Shown here piece by piece: positions 8,394 through 16,860 of a stretch of DNA of 64,000 nt; the first letter of the stretch is position 1; every line of letters begins with the position of its first letter. The DNA is from Verrucomicrobia bacterium IMCC26134 (GTDB lineage: Bacteria > Verrucomicrobiota > Verrucomicrobiia > Opitutales > Opitutaceae). The stretch lies in assembly GCA_000972765.1 (NCBI GenBank), contig CP011265.1, positions 1,836,001 through 1,900,000 on the forward strand, given 5' to 3'. The translations under genes and the position numbers were made by a program. The notes under the pieces are model-generated. The model was not told the DNA's origin and ran no database searches. It saw only the letters and a list, made by a program, of their open reading frames with translations.

Positions 8394-10157
8394 ATGAGCC
8401 ACCCCGCCTCCACGCCTAGCGGGGGACACGCTCCGTCCCGCCCTTTTTCATTGGACAGTCTTCTCGCCGCCGACGCTTCCGCTCCGGTCATCGAGGCCCC
8501 TCGCTCCGAGCGTCTGATTGCACTCGCCACCGCCCTCGGCAGTTCAGCCGAGGCCGCACTTGCCTCGCTCGCCGCCGCTGCCGGCATTCCCGCTCTCGCC
8601 GACCCTGCCATCGACCTTGAATCGATTCGCATTCTGCCGGCCCGCCTCGTTCACGAATACCAGCTCATACCCGTTTCGATCAAGTCTGTGGCCCCTTCGG
8701 CCGCACCCTCCGAAGTCCTTTACGAGACTGTAGCCACGACCGAAAACGCACCTCCGGCACCGCTTTATCTCGCCACCGCCTGGCCGCCTACCGCCGAGAT
8801 CGCCGACTGGATCGCTACTTTCACCCCCCGTCCGCTCGTCTGGTATCTCGCTTCCGCCGAACGCGTCCGCGAGCTCATCGTCGCCAACTACGGTGTCGGC
8901 GGCGGGTCGCTGGAAGATGAATTAGACTCCAATCTACCAGCCCTCGTCTCCTCCGAAGCCGAAGCCGACGAGGACGCCGCAGTCGTGCGCTTCGTCACCG
9001 ATGTCATCTCCCAGGGCATCACCGAGGCCGCAACCGACGTTCACTTTGAACCACAGGAGGAGCAGCTTCGCATCCGCTACCGCATCGACGGTCTTCTAGT
9101 TCACGTTCCGGTGCCGGACAACCTTCGCCGGTTTCAGGATGCCATCCTCTCGCGCCTCAAAATCATGGCGCGGCTCAACATTTCCGAAAAACGCCTCCCG
9201 CAGGACGGCCGCATTAATTTCAAGGCCGGCACCACCGCCCTCGATATCCGCGTATCCACCTTTCCCACCCTTTACGGCGAGTCCATCTCCCTCCGTCTCC
9301 TCAACCAGAAGAAGGAAGCCTACAACATGGACCGTCTCGGCATGTCCCAGGCCGAGCAAGCCGTCATCGGAAAGGTCCTCGACTATCCCCACGGCATCAT
9401 CCTCGTCACCGGGCCCACTGGTTCAGGCAAATCGACTTCGCTCAACGCGTTTCTACGCAAGATCAACTCACCAGATCTCCGCATCGTCACAATCGAGGAC
9501 CCCGTCGAATACGAGGTGCCCGGTGCCAACCAGATGCAGACCCGGGCCGAGATCGGCCTGACTTTCGCTTCCGCCCTCCGCTCCGTGCTGCGCCAAGACC
9601 CTGATGTCATCATGGTCGGCGAGGTTCGCGACCTTGAGACCGCGGAGATCGCCATCCGCGCCTCCCTCACCGGTCACTTGGTGTTCTCCACCCTCCATAC
9701 CAACGATGCCCCGGGCGCCATCACCCGTCTCATCGACATGGGCGTCGAGCCCTTCCTCGTCGCCTCGGCCGTTGAGCTCGTCATTGCGCAGCGTCTCGTC
9801 CGCCGCCTTTGCCCTGCCTGCACCAAACCCGCCCCCATCGACCACGATCGAGTGCAGGCTGACTTGGTCGCGCTCGGCCTCCCCCCCACCCTCGCCGACG
9901 GCGTCACTCAACTCAACGCCCCGGTCGGTTGCCGAGCTTGTCGCAATACCGGCTATCGCGGCCGTATCGGTATCTTCGAGATTCTCCACCCCAAGCCGCT
10001 CCACGATCTCATTGTCAAACGCGAGTCGGGGCGTGCGCTGACCGAACAAGCCATCGCGAATGGCATGACCACCCTCTCCGAATCAGGCTGGGAACGCGTT
10101 CGCAACGGTCAGACCACCTTCGACGAACTTCTGCGCGCCCTTGCGACGACTGATTAA
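8394..10157 (+). CDS. gspE: Type II secretion / type IV pilus assembly ATPase (GspE-like)
   Basis: 587-aa cytoplasmic hexameric ATPase that powers pseudopilus assembly. The N-terminal GspE-N region is followed by the catalytic core: Walker A GPTGSGKST near residue 340, the Asp box TIEDPVEY, Walker B near DVIMVGEVRD (about 402), and the His box LVFSTLHTND. The tetracysteine zinc motif (CPAC near 473, CRAC near 514) of GspE/PilB proteins is complete. It starts 2 bases after the secretin stop, so the two are surely co-transcribed. Confidence 0.95.
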   Translation: MSHPASTPSGGHAPSRPFSLDSLLAADASAPVIEAPRSERLIALATALGSSAEAALASLAAAAGIPALADPAIDLESIRILPARLVHEYQLIPVSIKSVAPSAAPSEVLYETVATTENAPPAPLYLATAWPPTAEIADWIATFTPRPLVWYLASAERVRELIVANYGVGGGSLEDELDSNLPALVSSEAEADEDAAVVRFVTDVISQGITEAATDVHFEPQEEQLRIRYRIDGLLVHVPVPDNLRRFQDAILSRLKIMARLNISEKRLPQDGRINFKAGTTALDIRVSTFPTLYGESISLRLLNQKKEAYNMDRLGMSQAEQAVIGKVLDYPHGIILVTGPTGSGKSTSLNAFLRKINSPDLRIVTIEDPVEYEVPGANQMQTRAEIGLTFASALRSVLRQDPDVIMVGEVRDLETAEIAIRASLTGHLVFSTLHTNDAPGAITRLIDMGVEPFLVASAVELVIAQRLVRRLCPACTKPAPIDHDRVQADLVALGLPPTLADGVTQLNAPVGCRACRNTGYRGRIGIFEILHPKPLHDLIVKRESGRALTEQAIANGMTTLSESGWERVRNGQTTFDELLRALATTD

Positions 10158-10159
10158 CC

Positions 10160-10192
10160 TCTAGCTGCTAGCCGCTAGTTTCTAGCTCCTGG
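10160..10192. repeat. Short CTAG-containing heptamer array
   Basis: Four CTAG tetramers follow each other with 7-8 base spacing between the ATPase and platform genes (units such as CTAGCTG, CTAGCCG, CTAGTTT, CTAGCTC). CTAG is usually rare in bacterial DNA. No function can be assigned. Confidence 0.5.
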
Positions 10193-10195
10193 ATC

Positions 10196-11470
10196 ATGCC
10201 TACCTTTACCTACCGTGCCCGAGACGCCGCCGGCGCCACTTCCAGTGGAAGCATGGATGCTCCTTCACGCCGCGACGCCTTACGCCGTCTCCAAACCCGG
10301 AATCTGCAACCGATCTCACTGGAGGAATCCTCCGGCGCCAAACCTGCCCGCGCCAAATCCACCGCCGGTGCATCATCTTCCAATGCGGCAAAGCCGGCCT
10401 TGACGTCGAGTTCTGCATCAAAAGTCCCCGCCGATCCCACAAGCAAGGAGTGCCTCCCCTTCCTTGAGGCCATTTCCGATCTCGTGCGCGGCGGTCTCTC
10501 CGCCGGCGAGGCCATCCGCCTGCTCTCGGTCCGCGTGCAACAACCCAGACTCCGCACGCTTTGCACCGCCCTATGGGCCGCCCTGAGCGAAGGCCAGACG
10601 CTCTCCGTCGCCCTCGCCGCCCACCCGCAGGTTTTCGACGGCCAGACCATCAACCTCGTTGCCGCCGGCGAGGCCACGGGAAATCTCCGTGACGTCCTCG
10701 ACCGACTCATCGCTCACTTCACCGAGCAGCAAGAGTTGCGCGCCAAACTCATCGGCGCCCTCGCCTACCCCGTCTTCGTCTGCTTGCTCGCCGGCGGCGT
10801 CATCCTTTTCTTCCTTTTCTTCCTGCTGCCCCGTTTGCGCGGCCTGCTGACCTCGCTGGGAGGTGAATTGCCCTTCGCCACGAAGATTCTCGTCAATCTC
10901 TCCGAGTTCACCCTCCACTACGGAGCCTTTGCGCTTATCGCCGGCGTCATCGCCTTCATCTCCTTCTGGCAATGGCGCCGCACGGCCGCAGGGCGTCTCG
11001 CCGCTGACGAGCTGGCCCTGCGCATGCCGATCGTAAAGGGCTACGCAGTCCGCAGCTCCGTCCTCAATTTCGCCCACACCCTCGCCGTGCTGCTCGAGAA
11101 CGGCATCACCACCGCGGAGGCCCTTCGCCTCGCCGAGAAAACCATCGCCAACGAAGCCGTTCGCGCCCGCCTGCGCGAGTCCACCGACCGCGTGCTCGAG
11201 GGCGAAAGCCTATCCCTCGCCCTCGGCCGCACTGGCATCTTTGCCCCGCTGCTGCTAGATCGCCTCGCCGTCTCCGAACAGACCGGCAACCTCGCCCCCG
11301 GCCTGCGCGACATCGCCCGAACCTGCCGCAACGACCTCGACCGCTGGCTGAACACGTTTACCAAGAGCATCTCCGCCGGCGTGCTCGTGGTCGCCTTCAG
11401 TTTCGTTGCATTCATCGCCTACGCCATCGTCAGCGCCGTCTTCCAGGTGAGCGCGAGCTTCCGGTTCTAA
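10196..11470 (+). CDS. gspF: Type II secretion / type IV pilus inner-membrane platform protein (GspF-like)
   Basis: 424-aa platform protein that couples the ATPase to pseudopilin polymerisation. The N-terminus FTYRARDAAGATSSGSMDA is the typical GspF opening, followed by a Ser/Ala-rich linker and two GspF/PilC domains (about residues 85-210 and 285-410). Three strong membrane segments are visible: FVCLLAGGVILFFLFFLLP, FALIAGVIAFISFW and LVVAFSFVAFIAYAIVSAVF. It completes the D-E-F operon; the 38-base gap to the ATPase gene carries the CTAG heptamer array. Confidence 0.94.
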   Translation: MPTFTYRARDAAGATSSGSMDAPSRRDALRRLQTRNLQPISLEESSGAKPARAKSTAGASSSNAAKPALTSSSASKVPADPTSKECLPFLEAISDLVRGGLSAGEAIRLLSVRVQQPRLRTLCTALWAALSEGQTLSVALAAHPQVFDGQTINLVAAGEATGNLRDVLDRLIAHFTEQQELRAKLIGALAYPVFVCLLAGGVILFFLFFLLPRLRGLLTSLGGELPFATKILVNLSEFTLHYGAFALIAGVIAFISFWQWRRTAAGRLAADELALRMPIVKGYAVRSSVLNFAHTLAVLLENGITTAEALRLAEKTIANEAVRARLRESTDRVLEGESLSLALGRTGIFAPLLLDRLAVSEQTGNLAPGLRDIARTCRNDLDRWLNTFTKSISAGVLVVAFSFVAFIAYAIVSAVFQVSASFRF

Positions 11471-11527
11471 GCGGTAAAAAATCAGAAGGCCGCAAGGATT
11501 TCGCCCTTTAGGATTTCTGATTCCGCT
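11470..11527. repeat. Imperfect inverted repeat between gspF and surE
   Basis: AGCGG at 11470-11474 and AATCAGAA at 11480-11487 pair with TTCTGATT at 11515-11522 and CCGCT at 11523-11527. It could be a weak terminator or attenuator, but it has no clean U-run. Confidence 0.4.
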
Positions 11528-11532
11528 CCTTC

Positions 11533-12321
11533 ATGGCGCCTATGCGCCTCCTGGTTTCCAACGACGACGGCATCGCCTCGCCTTTCCTTCATGCCCTGGT
11601 CCATGCCCTGATTGCTGACGGGCACACGCTCTTCGTCGTCGCCCCGTTGCACGAACAGAGCTGGACGGGCGCCAGTAAATGCCGCCATCGGCCCGTCGCC
11701 TCCACCACCGCTGACTATGGCTTTGGTTGTCCCACGTGGACGGTGGACGGCACTCCCTCGGACTGCGTAAACATCGCCCTCGCCCACCTTCTGCCCGGTG
11801 GCCCCGCCTCGCTCGACGGCGTGGTGAGCGGAATCAATTTCGGGCTCAACACGACCCTCGGCTTCATCCTCGCCAGCGGCACCATCGCCGCCGCCTGGGA
11901 GGGTGCGCTGCACGGCCTCCCATCCGTCGCCTGCTCGCAAGACATCAGCCAGGACGAGTTCATTACCCTCCAAAAAGACAATTCGCTCGCGGCCCTGCCT
12001 GCCCTCGCCACCACGATCGCACACAGCGCCGCCCACGCCGCCCGCCTCGCCGGCGAACTCCTGCCCGCCACCGGTCGCGAAAAGTTTCTCGTGCACAACC
12101 TCAACTTCCCTGTCGGTTGCACCCCGGCCACCCAGCTGGTGCGCACCGTCCCCGCTCGGGTCATCGTCCCCGGTCTTTTCAGCCCGGCCGCCGACGACGG
12201 CACGCACCGTTTCGTTTTCGCCAATGTCATCGACCGCTCCCCGCCCGGCATCGTCACCGACAAGGCCACCGTCGCGGCCGGACACATCAGCCACAGCGTG
12301 CTCGACTACACCCGCCTTTAG
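11533..12321 (+). CDS. surE: 5'/3'-nucleotidase SurE
   Basis: 262-aa metal-dependent phosphatase acting on nucleoside monophosphates, cytoplasmic, linked to stationary-phase survival. The signature LLVSNDDGI with the metal-binding Asp pair opens the protein. The SWTGAS loop, the substrate-defining VDGTPSDCVNIAL and the SGINFGLN segment follow. The ATG at 11542 (giving MRLLVSNDDG) is as likely a start as the one at 11533. The C-terminus DYTRL is short compared with many SurE proteins. The glycosylase gene follows after 18 bases. Confidence 0.93.
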   Translation: MAPMRLLVSNDDGIASPFLHALVHALIADGHTLFVVAPLHEQSWTGASKCRHRPVASTTADYGFGCPTWTVDGTPSDCVNIALAHLLPGGPASLDGVVSGINFGLNTTLGFILASGTIAAAWEGALHGLPSVACSQDISQDEFITLQKDNSLAALPALATTIAHSAAHAARLAGELLPATGREKFLVHNLNFPVGCTPATQLVRTVPARVIVPGLFSPAADDGTHRFVFANVIDRSPPGIVTDKATVAAGHISHSVLDYTRL

Positions 12322-12339
12322 TCCCGCATTCACCGCCCC

Positions 12340-13059
12340 ATGTCCGATCTCCTAGCCCAAGCCGCCACCTTGCGCGATGCCGTCGATCGCCTGCGCTTTG
12401 CCCTGCCCGTCGCTTACACCTACAACCCCTTGAGCTACGCCTGGGCCCCGCACGCCGCCTACCTCACCCGCTACGGCACCGCGCCTAAACGCGTCGTCTT
12501 CCTCGGTATGAACCCCGGTCCCTTCGGCATGGCCCAGTGCGGTGTGCCCTTCGGCGAGATCGCTTCCGTGCGAGACTGGCTGCGCATCAATGAGCCCGTT
12601 GACATGCCCTTCCCCGAACACCCCAAGCGCCCCGTGACCGGCTTCGCCTGCGCCCGCAGCGAGGTCAGCGGCAAACGTCTCTGGGGGCTATTCGCCGCCC
12701 GCTTCGGCACGCCCGAGGCTTTTTTCGCCGACCATTTCGTGCTCAACTACTGCCCGCTCGTATGGATGAGCGAGAGCGGCGCCAATCTCACCCCAGACAA
12801 ACTCACCGCCGCCGAACGCGCCGCCGTGGACGCTCCTTGCCGCGCCCACCTCCGCGCGGTGCTCGACACCCTCCAGCCCACCCATCTCGTCGGCGTCGGC
12901 GCCTACGCGGCGCAAAAATTCGCCGAGCTCAGCACCGCTGCCGACAGCTGGAAGATCACCCAAATCCTCCACCCCAGCCCAGCCAGCCCCGCCGCCAATA
13001 AAGACTGGGCCGGAGACGTCACCCGCACGCTCGTCGCCGCCGGAATATGGACCGGCTGA
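12340..13059 (+). CDS. Uracil-DNA glycosylase, SMUG1 family
   Basis: 239-aa monofunctional DNA glycosylase that removes uracil or hydroxymethyl-uracil from DNA. Motif 1 is GMNPGPFGMAQ (about residues 57-67), and the C-terminal intercalation-loop motif is HPSPASP (about 213-219). The signature YNPLSYAWAPHAAYL at the N-terminus and NYCPLVWM in the middle also fit SMUG1, which is rare in bacteria but known in some lineages. It lies 18 bases after surE and probably shares its transcript. Confidence 0.9.
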   Translation: MSDLLAQAATLRDAVDRLRFALPVAYTYNPLSYAWAPHAAYLTRYGTAPKRVVFLGMNPGPFGMAQCGVPFGEIASVRDWLRINEPVDMPFPEHPKRPVTGFACARSEVSGKRLWGLFAARFGTPEAFFADHFVLNYCPLVWMSESGANLTPDKLTAAERAAVDAPCRAHLRAVLDTLQPTHLVGVGAYAAQKFAELSTAADSWKITQILHPSPASPAANKDWAGDVTRTLVAAGIWTG

Positions 13060-13140
13060 TCCTTGTCATTTTCGACGTCACCACGCTTTAAAACTTAATC
13101 CTGCAACTTCCGCTGGCGGCGCGTCTGCGTTTCACCTACC

Positions 13141-14133
13141 GTGCATCACTCCATGATCGAAGTCGAAAATCTCACCCGCATATTCCGCACGTATAAGAAA
13201 AAGCCCGGCTTCTGGGGCGGCGTGAAGGGGCTTTTCCATCGCGACTTCGAGGAACTGGCCGCCGCCAAGGACATCTCTTTCTCAATCGCCGAGGGCGAGT
13301 TCGTGGGTTTTCTCGGGCCCAACGGCGCGGGCAAGACCACCACGCTCAAAATGCTCTCGGGCCTCATCTACCCGACCAGCGGAAGCGCCACCGTCGCCGG
13401 CTACAATCCCTCCAAACGCGAAACCGCCTACCGCCGTCTTTTTGCGCTCGTGATGGGCCAGAAAAACCAACTCTGGTGGGATCTGCCAGCCCAAGAATCT
13501 TTTCTGCTCCTGCGGCACATCTACGGTCTGCCTGCCGCCCAATACAAGGAGACCCTAGACGAGCTCGTCACACTTCTAGGCGTGTCGGAAAAATTGAACG
13601 TCATGGTCCGCGAGCTTTCCCTCGGCGAACGCATGAAGATGGAGCTCATCGCCGCCCTGCTCCATCGTCCACGTGTGCTCTTCCTCGACGAACCCACCAT
13701 CGGTCTCGACGTCGTGTCGCAAAAGGCCGTCCGTAATTTCCTTCGCGAGCACAACCGCAAGCATCGCACCACCATCCTGCTGACCAGTCACTACATGGCC
13801 GACATCCAGGCGCTCTGCGACCGGGTCATCGTCATCGACAAGGGCCGAAAGATTTACGACGGGGGCCTCGATCGCCTCGAAAGTGTCGGCGGCCGCAAAA
13901 AAATCATCAAATTCCGCCCCGCCACCCTGCCCTTCCCTGTGCTTTCCGACCTTGGCGAGGGTCGCTCCACGTCTGCAGACGACGGCGAAATCACCCTTCA
14001 AGTGCCAAGCGATGAGGTCGTGGCCGTCTCTCAACGCATCCTCGCCGCCGGCCCCGTCGCCGACATCACCATCGAAGACGTCCCGCTCGAAGACCTCATC
14101 GCCGCCCTTTTCGGACGCACCGACCCGGTTTGA
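13141..14133 (+). CDS. ABC transporter ATP-binding protein, ABC-2/DrrA type
   Basis: ATPase of about 326-330 aa. Walker A is GPNGAGKTT near residue 55 and Walker B is RVLFLDEPT. The C-loop reads LSLGER instead of LSGGQ, as in a subset of ABC-2 exporters with long N-terminal linkers (here the KKPGFWGGVKGLFHRDFEE insert). A C-terminal extension of about 80 residues follows the nucleotide-binding domain. The start may be GTG at 13141 or ATG at 13153, which begins MIEVENL. No ABC-2 permease gene lies next to it: a tRNA and cardiolipin synthase follow, so its membrane partner is unknown. Confidence 0.9.
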   Translation: MHHSMIEVENLTRIFRTYKKKPGFWGGVKGLFHRDFEELAAAKDISFSIAEGEFVGFLGPNGAGKTTTLKMLSGLIYPTSGSATVAGYNPSKRETAYRRLFALVMGQKNQLWWDLPAQESFLLLRHIYGLPAAQYKETLDELVTLLGVSEKLNVMVRELSLGERMKMELIAALLHRPRVLFLDEPTIGLDVVSQKAVRNFLREHNRKHRTTILLTSHYMADIQALCDRVIVIDKGRKIYDGGLDRLESVGGRKKIIKFRPATLPFPVLSDLGEGRSTSADDGEITLQVPSDEVVAVSQRILAAGPVADITIEDVPLEDLIAALFGRTDPV

Positions 14134-14278
14134 TGCCCTGGCATTAGCCCAGTTGACGCCCCCGGATCGCCCCGCGGTCGGCCTCAGCACAACGCACGAA
14201 GACAGGGTTTTTTGCGGAACCGTAAAAAATACCTTGAACTCGCCGCCCCGCCTCGCGACGGTTCGCCCTCCCGTTTTT

Positions 14279-14364
14279 GGTGCGATATCCAAGTGGCCAA
14301 AGGACGTTGACTGTAAATCAATTCAGCTTGCTGTTCGCTGGTTCGACTCCAGCTCGCACCACCA
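14279..14364 (+). tRNA. tRNA-Tyr(GTA)
   Basis: An 86-nt class II tRNA with a long variable arm. The acceptor GGTGCGA pairs with TCGCACC, the anticodon loop CTGTAAA gives GTA, the T-arm contains GGTTCGACTCC, and the 3' CCA is encoded at 14362-14364. Confidence 0.95.
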
Positions 14365-14370
14365 CTCTTA

Positions 14371-14400
14371 AAACCCCGTCCTAAAAGACGGGGTTTTTTG
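14371..14400 (+). terminator. Intrinsic terminator after tRNA-Tyr
   Basis: The stem AAACCCCGTC (14371-14380) pairs with GACGGGGTTT across a six-base loop and is followed by a T-run. Confidence 0.9.
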
Positions 14401-14516
14401 TTGGCCGATTTTCTTCATAAGCCTTCACCCCATCGCCGGTCCTAGTCGCCGCTTGCCTGTCCTGCGCGAGCGTTCACCATTGTCTATCAGTGGTTAACCA
14501 ACCGCCCGACCACGTT

Positions 14517-15995
14517 ATGACCGCCGCTATGCAACCCTCGTTCGCCGATCTCGACCCCGTGGTCACGACCTCCCTCTGGTCGCATCTTTTCACGGTCGGT
14601 GGGGTCCTGCTCGCCGTCTTCGCCTTGGCCCGTCTACTCGGGGAACGTCGTCAGCCGGCCAACACCGTCGCCTGGTTGCTCGCCATCGTCCTGGTTCCTT
14701 ATTTTGGAGTGCCTCTGTTTCTCCTCATCGGCGGCCGTAAAATAAAGCGTCTCGCCGCCCGTAAACGCCGTCTTCGTCTCACCCTGCCCGCCTCGCGCAC
14801 CAAAAGGGCCACGGAGGCCACCCTCGCCAATCCCACCGCACAGACCATCGCTACCAACGGCGCTGGCGAACCCTTAGGTGGGAACGAGGTCCGCCTGCTC
14901 ACTTCCGGCCAGGATACCTATTTCGAACTCGAGCGGCAGATTTTGGCCGCGCGACACACCATTCACATCGCCACTTTCATCCTCGCCCGCGATCCCGTCG
15001 GACGTCGCATCGTAAACCTCCTCGCCCGCCGCGCCCGCGAGGGTGTCCGGGTGCGCCTGCAACTCGACGCTTTGGGCTGCTTTTTTTCCAGTCGTAGCTT
15101 CGTAAATCCGATCCGCGATGCCGGCGGCGAAGTCGCCCGTTTTTTGCCTGTCCTCCCGCTCTCTTCAGCCGGCTCCGCCAATCTTCGCAACCACCGTAAA
15201 ATCGCCGTTTTCGACCACCACACCGCCCTCGTCGGCGGGCATAACCTCGCCCGCGAATACCTCGGGCCGCATCCTTGGCGTAAACGTTGGACCGACCTCG
15301 GCGCCGTCATCTCCGGACCTGCCGCCACCTTGCTCGACGAGGTGTTCCTCGCCGATTGGTCCTTCGCCAGCGGCCAATCGCTCGAGTCGCTTCATAAATC
15401 CCTTGCCGCCGCCGTCGCCATCCCGCTTGCCGTAAATCCCTCCGCAGCCTCAGACATCCAGGTCGTCGCCAGTGGTCCGGATGTCACCGGTGATCCGCTT
15501 TACGAGGGCATTCTTTCAATGATCCAAGAGGCGACCCACAATATATGGCTGGTCACACCTTACTTCATTCCTGACGAGGTCATCCTGCGCACGCTCGTCG
15601 TAAAGGCCCGGGCCGGCCGCGCGGTCACCCTGATCCTGCCTGCCAGTTCCAATCATCCGCTCGCCGACTACGCCCGCCGGCCTTACCTGCGCCAGCTTGT
15701 GCGCGCCGGTGCCCGCGTGCTCGCCTACGAGCCGCGAATGTTGCATGCCAAGGCAGTCCTGGTCGACGATCGGATCGGTCTCATCGGTTCGGCCAATGTT
15801 GATATGCGCAGCCTTTTTGTAAACTTTGAGATCGGCGTGGTCATGCACAGTCAGAGCGATGTCCAAGCTTTGCGTGCCTGGGTCGGCGAGTTGGCGCGCG
15901 AGTGTCGACCGATCACCCTCGCAAAGTTAAAACGCCGCCGCTTCCCCGCCAATTTAGCCGAGGACCTCAGCCGCCTTTTCGCGCCGCTGCTCTGA
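14517..15995 (+). CDS. cls: Cardiolipin synthase, phospholipase D family
   Basis: 492-aa membrane enzyme that joins two phosphatidylglycerols into cardiolipin. Two N-terminal membrane segments (LFTVGGVLLAVFALARLL and VAWLLAIVLVPYFGVPLFLL) form the PLDc_N domain. Two HKD motifs follow, HRKIAVFDHHTALVGGHN near residue 225 and HAKAVLVDDRIGLIGSAN near 408, each with the full HxK(x)4D. I prefer the ATG at 14517 over an in-frame GTG at 14490. It stands alone downstream of tRNA-Tyr and its terminator. Confidence 0.92.
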   Translation: MTAAMQPSFADLDPVVTTSLWSHLFTVGGVLLAVFALARLLGERRQPANTVAWLLAIVLVPYFGVPLFLLIGGRKIKRLAARKRRLRLTLPASRTKRATEATLANPTAQTIATNGAGEPLGGNEVRLLTSGQDTYFELERQILAARHTIHIATFILARDPVGRRIVNLLARRAREGVRVRLQLDALGCFFSSRSFVNPIRDAGGEVARFLPVLPLSSAGSANLRNHRKIAVFDHHTALVGGHNLAREYLGPHPWRKRWTDLGAVISGPAATLLDEVFLADWSFASGQSLESLHKSLAAAVAIPLAVNPSAASDIQVVASGPDVTGDPLYEGILSMIQEATHNIWLVTPYFIPDEVILRTLVVKARAGRAVTLILPASSNHPLADYARRPYLRQLVRAGARVLAYEPRMLHAKAVLVDDRIGLIGSANVDMRSLFVNFEIGVVMHSQSDVQALRAWVGELARECRPITLAKLKRRRFPANLAEDLSRLFAPLL

Positions 15996-16040
15996 TGCGC
16001 GTTGGGCTAGGAAACTGATGCCTCCCGTAAAAAAGTCCGC

Positions 16041-16418
16041 TTAAGTCACACCGCCGGCGTCGAGCCATGGATGCCGCTCGCTTACTTTACGTTGAGAGAC
16101 GACGAACATTTCGATGATCGCTGCGCATTCGCTCCGCCATTCCACGAGAGGGGAAGGCGCTTTCTCGACCGCCTGCATTCGTCGTGCTAACACAATCAGA
16201 CCCCACATTGAAACGACTCCACGCAAGCGGTGCATGCACAACTTCATCTCGGCATCTGTGCACAGTTCGCCAACTACCGTAAGTTCACGTCGCACCTCGT
16301 CGATCATGTCGCACCACATGTCCAGTAGCACAGCGCGTTGCGAATCGCAGTCTGACTCACCTAAAAGATCCGTCAATTGGTCCCAATCCACAGGGCTGTC
16401 GTGGGGTGTCATCTGCAT
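16041..16418 (-). CDS. HPt (histidine phosphotransfer) domain protein
   Basis: 125-aa all-helical protein matching the HPt fold. The phospho-acceptor motif is HRLRGVVSMWG with His63, followed by the helix LIVLARRMQAVE. It has no other domain. It is divergent from the broken hybrid kinase and close to two intact hybrid kinases that lack their own HPt domain, so it is a reasonable phosphorelay intermediate for them (inference). The first residues MQMTP allow an alternative ATG two codons in. Confidence 0.72.
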   Translation of the reverse strand: MQMTPHDSPVDWDQLTDLLGESDCDSQRAVLLDMWCDMIDEVRRELTVVGELCTDAEMKLCMHRLRGVVSMWGLIVLARRMQAVEKAPSPLVEWRSECAAIIEMFVVSQRKVSERHPWLDAGGVT

Positions 16419-16860
16419 GTGCTTCTCCCGTTGAATACGCTAACTGCATAGCCATCAAGGCCCGAAAATGGAATCGGGGACTGCGGCTTCGGAGATAAAA
16501 CAAATGGAAACATAGCTGTTAATGGATCTGCTGGCTAAGGATTGTTAAGGCTCACGCTGCCGGTCAACGTCACAAAAGCAGTAACGGAGAGGCTTTTTTT
16601 GGGGAAAATGCTTATGCCCTTACGTCCATGTTTCGGTCCGTGATTTCTAAGGTGGAAAATTAAGAAATATTTAATCTCCTCTTCCACCTCGGGTGAATCG
16701 CGATTCCAACGATACTTGAAGGTGATTTATTCATGCTAAAATCCTTCGTCACGCTTGGTTGCGTTCATAAATCCTCTCAATTTCGGTCCCAAGACTGAAT
16801 CGTCACGCGGCGCCGCATATATGTGCCATTGTTGTTGCGGCTACTTCTACTCGTAGTTTA
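16419..16860. other. Intergenic stretch between HPt gene and broken kinase
   Basis: About 440 bases with lower GC than the flanks. I see no gene, tRNA or clear terminator. It must hold the HPt promoter on the minus strand and any promoter for the kinase genes. The missing N-terminus of the broken kinase is not recognisable here in any frame. Confidence 0.5.
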
